From Spirochaetota bacterium (lineage in GTDB: Bacteria > Spirochaetota > Spirochaetia > B11-G9): a stretch of 9,797 nt of DNA. The position numbers and the translations under genes are program-made. The stretch is from positions 1 to 9,797 of the forward strand of contig QNBL01000073.1 of assembly GCA_003641695.1 (NCBI GenBank), written 5' to 3'. A model generated the notes under the pieces. The model was not told the DNA's origin. It saw nothing but the letters and a program-made list of their open reading frames with translations, and did not search any database. This document shows, one piece after another, positions 6,877 to 9,797 of this stretch. How positions within the stretch are numbered: the first letter of the stretch is position 1; every line of letters begins with the position of its first letter.

Positions 6877-6893
6877 GAGGGGCTTAGCCCCTC
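6877..6893. terminator. Bidirectional hairpin between the HEAT and helicase genes
   Basis: A 7-bp perfect stem GAGGGGC (6877-6883) / GCCCCTC (6887-6893) with loop TTA starts on the base after the HEAT stop codon and lies 10 nt beyond the helicase stop (TAA, complement of 6904-6906). No T-run follows directly on either side: plus strand has CTTTTTCTT about 15 nt later, and minus strand has a mixed T-rich stretch. Position between convergent genes supports termination in both directions. Confidence 0.55.
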
Positions 6894-6903
6894 TCCGGCT
6901 GGC

Positions 6904-8589
6904 TTAGCTTTTTCTTACTTTTACTGTTCGCACCTTTTTCGCCGGTTTTGTTCCGGGTTTCTTGGAAAGTTCAACGTTCAGTTTCCGTCCCTTGTAAAAG
7001 GCTTTTTTAAATGACCTTAGAAGAAGATCGGTATGTTCCTGTTTTACTTCAAAGAAAGAAAAGTTTTTCAGGATATCTATCTTGCCTATAGGAATATTTC
7101 TGTTCCGTGTAACTTCTTTAAGTATTCCAATCAGTTTGGGAACGGTGAGTTTATCTGTTTTACCGATGTTGATAAAGAACCGGGCGTCGCCTTTTCTTGT
7201 GGGAGCAAAAGAGCCGCCTCGCCCTTTCGCCTTTCCCTTTGCTGCGGAGAATGAAGCTGAATCCTTTATCTCCAGATCCCGGGCATCCTTGTAGTAGTTA
7301 AGAAATCTGTTGAACTCAAGGGAGACAAAATGCTTGATAAGTTCATCCCGCTCCAGCCCTTCAAATTTCTTATAGATATCCGGAAGATATTTTTCGATGA
7401 GCTCTTCGTTTACTTCAGCTTTTTCAACACGGTCTATCAGGTCAAATAACTGCTTCTCGCAGACATCATTTCCTGTAGGAACTTTGCCCCTTTCGAATCT
7501 GGTTCCGGCTTTCTTTTCAAATCTGCTTATGGCGTGACGCCGCTTGGGACCGACAAGGGATATGGAGATCCCGCTTTTCATGGCTCTTCCTGTTCTTCCG
7601 CTTCGGTGAATGTATATCTCCGGTTCATCGGGCAGTTCATAGTTGATTACGTGGGTTAAATCATTTACATCAAGTCCCCGTGCTGCAACATCTGTTGCTA
7701 CGAGAATGTTCAGGTTCTTCCTGCGGAATTTCTGCATGACGTAGTCCCTCTGCGCCTGGGAGAGATCTCCATGAAGGGCATCTGCATTGTAGCCGTCCTG
7801 AATAAGGTTGTCAGCAACCTCCTGGGTCGATCTCCTTGTTCTGCAGAATACAATTCCATACACTCCCGGATAGTAGTCGACAATCCTTTTTAGAATCTGA
7901 TACCGGCTGCTGTTTGAAACAACAAAGTACATATGAGTAATATTTTTGGAAGCTGTATTTCTTGTTCCTATGGTAATCTCTTGTGGATCGTGCATGTATC
8001 TGGAAGAGATGTCTTTGATCTCCCGGGGCATTGTCGCCGAGAAAAGCCAGGTTCTTTTGGTGTCAGGAGTTTCCGCCAGTATCCCGTCAAGCTCATCCCT
8101 GAAACCCATATTGAGCATCTCATCCGCTTCATCAAGTACAGCAATTTTCACCGAAGAGAAATTCGTCTGCTTCCTCCGGATAAGGTCCAGCATTCTTCCG
8201 GGAGTGGCTACAACTACGTGAGCACCCCTTTTCAGACCGCGGATCTGGGTTTCGATGCTTGATCCGCCGTAAACAGGAAGTACTTTAACTCCCTTCATGT
8301 GTTTTGCAAAAGATTCTATATCCCGTGCTATTTGTATACAGAGCTCCCGTGTCGGGCTTAATACAAGGGCCTGGGTTTTGTTTGACTGCAGGTCAATATG
8401 CTGCAGGATTGGTATACCGAATGCGGCGGTTTTTCCGGTTCCGGTTTGTGCAAGTCCAATGAAATCTTTGTCTCCATTGAGGAGTATAGGGATTGCCTGT
8501 TCCTGAACAGGCATGGGATTCTCAAAACCCAGGTCTTCCAGGCTTTCTCTTATCTCGGGAATTATTTCCAGTTCTTTAAAATTTAACAT
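6904..8589 (-). CDS. deaD: DEAD-box ATP-dependent RNA helicase with DbpA-type RNA-binding domain
   Basis: A 561-residue helicase of the DeaD/CsdA type that unwinds or remodels RNA with ATP, typically in ribosome assembly, cold adaptation and mRNA turnover. RecA-like domain 1 holds the Q motif (Gln29, 'MPVQEQAIP'), Walker A 'AQTGTGKT' (47-54), 'PTREL' (79-83), 'TPGR' (129-132), DEAD (153-156) and SAT (184-186). Domain 2 holds 'VFCRTRRSTQEVA' (247-259), 'LHGDLSQAQRD' (272-282), 'VATDVAARGLDV' (297-308) and 'HRSGRTGR' (328-335). A helical linker (about 375-440) and a basic Lys/Gly stretch (450-466) lead to a DbpA-like RRM fold (about 468-542, 'RFFINIGKTDKLTVPKLIGIL'...) and a Lys/Arg-rich tail. 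The C-terminal domain could direct it to rRNA, as in DbpA, but the overall architecture is that of DeaD/CshA, so the symbol is by family. An AAAGGAAA ribosome binding site precedes ATG 8589. Confidence 0.92.
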   Translation of the reverse strand: MLNFKELEIIPEIRESLEDLGFENPMPVQEQAIPILLNGDKDFIGLAQTGTGKTAAFGIPILQHIDLQSNKTQALVLSPTRELCIQIARDIESFAKHMKGVKVLPVYGGSSIETQIRGLKRGAHVVVATPGRMLDLIRRKQTNFSSVKIAVLDEADEMLNMGFRDELDGILAETPDTKRTWLFSATMPREIKDISSRYMHDPQEITIGTRNTASKNITHMYFVVSNSSRYQILKRIVDYYPGVYGIVFCRTRRSTQEVADNLIQDGYNADALHGDLSQAQRDYVMQKFRRKNLNILVATDVAARGLDVNDLTHVINYELPDEPEIYIHRSGRTGRAMKSGISISLVGPKRRHAISRFEKKAGTRFERGKVPTGNDVCEKQLFDLIDRVEKAEVNEELIEKYLPDIYKKFEGLERDELIKHFVSLEFNRFLNYYKDARDLEIKDSASFSAAKGKAKGRGGSFAPTRKGDARFFINIGKTDKLTVPKLIGILKEVTRNRNIPIGKIDILKNFSFFEVKQEHTDLLLRSFKKAFYKGRKLNVELSKKPGTKPAKKVRTVKVRKS

Positions 8590-8666
8590 TCTTTCCTTTG
8601 TTACGGCAGTTACTATTCGGAGGGTGGTTTGAAAAAGTGAGGTACCGTTGCTTTATTATTGACTGG

Positions 8667-8695
8667 AGTATGGTACGTGAGCCTTTTTTTGTCAA
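8667..8695 (-). promoter_or_regulatory. Candidate sigma70 promoter for the RNA helicase
   Basis: On the minus strand a perfect -35 TTGACA (8690-8695) is followed after 17 nt by CATACT (8667-8672, 4 of 6). A run of As directly follows the -35. Transcription would start near 8660, giving a leader of about 70 nt before ATG 8589. No clear plus-strand promoter for the immunophilin gene was found in the same gap; TATGAT at 8743-8748 is a possible -10 but has no convincing -35. Confidence 0.5.
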
Positions 8696-8777
8696 TATGA
8701 TAGCTCTGCTGCCGGGGTAAATGCTTGTTATTTCTGTCAGGCTATGATACCCTCACCGACTGATAAGATAAATATGC

Positions 8778-8782
8778 GGAGG
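8778..8782 (+). promoter_or_regulatory. Ribosome binding site deciding the immunophilin start
   Basis: GGAGG lies 6 nt before ATG 8789. The in-frame ATG at 8744 would add 15 residues (MIPSPTDKINMRRNS), has no ribosome binding site and does not look like part of a cyclophilin, so 8789 is preferred. Confidence 0.8.
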
Positions 8783-8788
8783 AACAGC

Positions 8789-9739
8789 ATGAATAGAGAA
8801 GAAATTGCAGAAGGCCTTTATACCGAAATAGCTACAGAGAAAGGCAATATATATGTAAATCTGGAGTACGGTAAAGTACCCATGACGGTTGCAAACTTTG
8901 TCGGTCTTGCGGAAGGAACCCTAAACAGAGAGGATGAAGGCACTCCATTTTATGACGGCCTTAACTTTCATCGGGTTATTGACAACTTTATGATACAGGG
9001 AGGGTGCCCCCTTGGTACCGGAACCGGCGGTCCCGGTTACAGCTTCCCCGATGAGTTTGATAGTTCTTTGCGTCATGACGGTCCCGGAGTCCTGTCAATG
9101 GCAAACAGCGGCCCCGGAACAAACGGGAGCCAATTCTTTATAACCCATGTTGAAACTCCGTGGCTTGATGATAAACACACTGTTTTCGGTTCGGTTATTG
9201 AAGGAATGGATGTTGTCAACGCCATAGTGCAGGGGGACAGGATCAATAAGATCTCCATAATTCGAAAGGGTGAGGATGCTGAAAAATTTGCCGTTACCAA
9301 AGATTCCTTTGATGCGCTTGTTAAAGAAGCGTCTGCCGCTGCTATGGAAAAGTCCAGAAAAGAAGCCACGGAGACAGCGTCTCTGATAGAAAAGAGATGG
9401 CCCGGGGCTGTAGAAACAGAGAGTGGCTTAAAATACGTTGTAACTGAAGAGGGCAGCGGAGAGGGCAGCCCTTCCATGGGTCAGAAGGTAACTGTGCACT
9501 ACACAGGATCACTCTTGAACGGACAGGTTTTCGACAGCTCCGTAAAAAGGGGAGAACCCGCCCAGTTTGCTGTTGGACAGGTAATTGAGGGGTGGAACGA
9601 AGCACTGCAAAAGATGAAAAAAGGGGAGAAAAGAACTCTTGTTATTCCGCCAGAGCTTGGTTACGGAAAACGGGGATATCCCGGAGTTATTCCTCCGGAC
9701 AGTTATCTGATATTTGATGTCGAGCTGATTGATTTCTAA
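8789..9739 (+). CDS. Cyclophilin-FKBP fusion peptidyl-prolyl isomerase
   Basis: A 316-residue cytoplasmic protein that joins two unrelated prolyl-isomerase folds; both should catalyse cis-trans isomerisation of X-Pro bonds in folding proteins. The cyclophilin domain spans about 10-160 with catalytic Arg62 in 'NFHRVIDNFMIQGG' (59-72), 'NSGPGTNGSQFFIT' (106-119) and 'TPWLDDKHTVFG' (123-134), where Trp125 is the cyclosporin-contact residue of CypA. A charged helical linker (about 165-205) leads to the FKBP domain (about 210-316): 'VTVHYTGSLLNGQVFDSS' (234-251; Tyr238, Asp249), 'VGQVIEGWNEAL' (262-273; Val265, Ile266, Trp269), 'ELGYGKRG' (289-296; Tyr292) and 'YLIFDVELIDF'. Both active sites look intact. 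No signal peptide is present. This order (cyclophilin first) is the prokaryotic type, known from Treponema and some Bacteroidetes; Toxoplasma has the reverse order. It overlaps crcB by one base. Confidence 0.92.
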   Translation: MNREEIAEGLYTEIATEKGNIYVNLEYGKVPMTVANFVGLAEGTLNREDEGTPFYDGLNFHRVIDNFMIQGGCPLGTGTGGPGYSFPDEFDSSLRHDGPGVLSMANSGPGTNGSQFFITHVETPWLDDKHTVFGSVIEGMDVVNAIVQGDRINKISIIRKGEDAEKFAVTKDSFDALVKEASAAAMEKSRKEATETASLIEKRWPGAVETESGLKYVVTEEGSGEGSPSMGQKVTVHYTGSLLNGQVFDSSVKRGEPAQFAVGQVIEGWNEALQKMKKGEKRTLVIPPELGYGKRGYPGVIPPDSYLIFDVELIDF

Positions 9740-9797
9740 TGAAGGAGATCCTGTTTATAGCCGTCGGGGGGAGTATAGGTGCTCCCCTCAGGTATCT
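9739..9797 (+). CDS. crcB: Fluoride channel CrcB/FluC, N-terminal fragment (cut by window end)
   Basis: Only 19 full codons are present, reading 'MKEILFIAVGGSIGAPLRY'. The 'GGxxGAxLRY' pattern at the end of a first hydrophobic segment is typical of CrcB/FluC, the small four-helix dual-topology fluoride exporter of the inner membrane. The ATG shares its first base with the TAA of the immunophilin gene (TAATG) and has no upstream Shine-Dalgarno, so translation probably depends on re-initiation. No fluoride riboswitch is visible before it. The call rests on a short fragment. Confidence 0.75.
   Translation, partial: MKEILFIAVGGSIGAPLRY

Noticed and set aside
8657..8697. Inverted repeat TATTGAC / GTCAATA as an operator
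   Set aside because: The arms are 7 bp and 27 bp apart, and the right arm is explained by the -35 of the helicase promoter.
9073..9477. 134-codon minus-strand open frame within the immunophilin gene
   Set aside because: Fully overlaps conserved cyclophilin and FKBP motifs on the other strand and resembles no family.

Overview
The window (about 9.8 kb, GC near 48 percent by eye) is a chromosomal stretch, most likely from a free-living spirochete of the Spirochaetales. Three things suggest this together: an archaeal-type UMP kinase, a family known in archaea and spirochetes; a cyclophilin-FKBP fusion immunophilin, reported from Treponema and a few other lineages; and a class III nucleotidyl cyclase with GAF and PAS domains. 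This is inference from gene content. No rRNA, tRNA, IS element, CRISPR array or phage gene was seen.

Layout. (1) 1-1914, plus strand: the 3' part of a double zinc-ribbon membrane protein like Bacillus YdjG, broken near its end by an apparent one-base deletion. It is followed by a protein made of two TerB-like domains. A strong hairpin (1929-1951) closes this unit. (2) 1939-2637, minus strand: archaeal-type UMP kinase, converging on the TerB gene and ending inside that hairpin. (3) 2638-2757: divergent promoter region with back-to-back sigma70-like promoters and a tandem TTTACAAC repeat. (4) 2758-6876, plus strand: a two-gene unit of a GAF-PAS-class III cyclase and, 12 nt downstream, an 852-residue membrane-anchored HEAT-repeat protein. 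A hairpin at 6877-6893 separates it from the next gene. (5) 6904-8589, minus strand: DEAD-box RNA helicase with a DbpA-type RNA-binding domain. (6) 8590-8788: divergent intergenic region with a good helicase promoter. (7) 8789-9797, plus strand: cyclophilin-FKBP fusion, then the first codons of a fluoride channel gene (crcB/fluC) overlapping it by one base.

How the genes may work together. The zinc-ribbon protein and the TerB protein look like part of an envelope-stress locus of the PspA/SPFH/Ydj or Ter type; the upstream partners would lie outside the window. The cyclase has no membrane segment, while its partner has one N-terminal helix and a long cytoplasmic solenoid, so a membrane-tethered signalling pair is plausible. 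The remaining genes are housekeeping: pyrimidine nucleotide synthesis, RNA remodelling, protein folding and fluoride export.

The items most worth a second look are the frameshift that removes the membrane anchor of the zinc-ribbon protein, the cyclase/HEAT pair, and the tandem TerB protein beside the zinc-ribbon gene. None can be called a new system from sequence alone.
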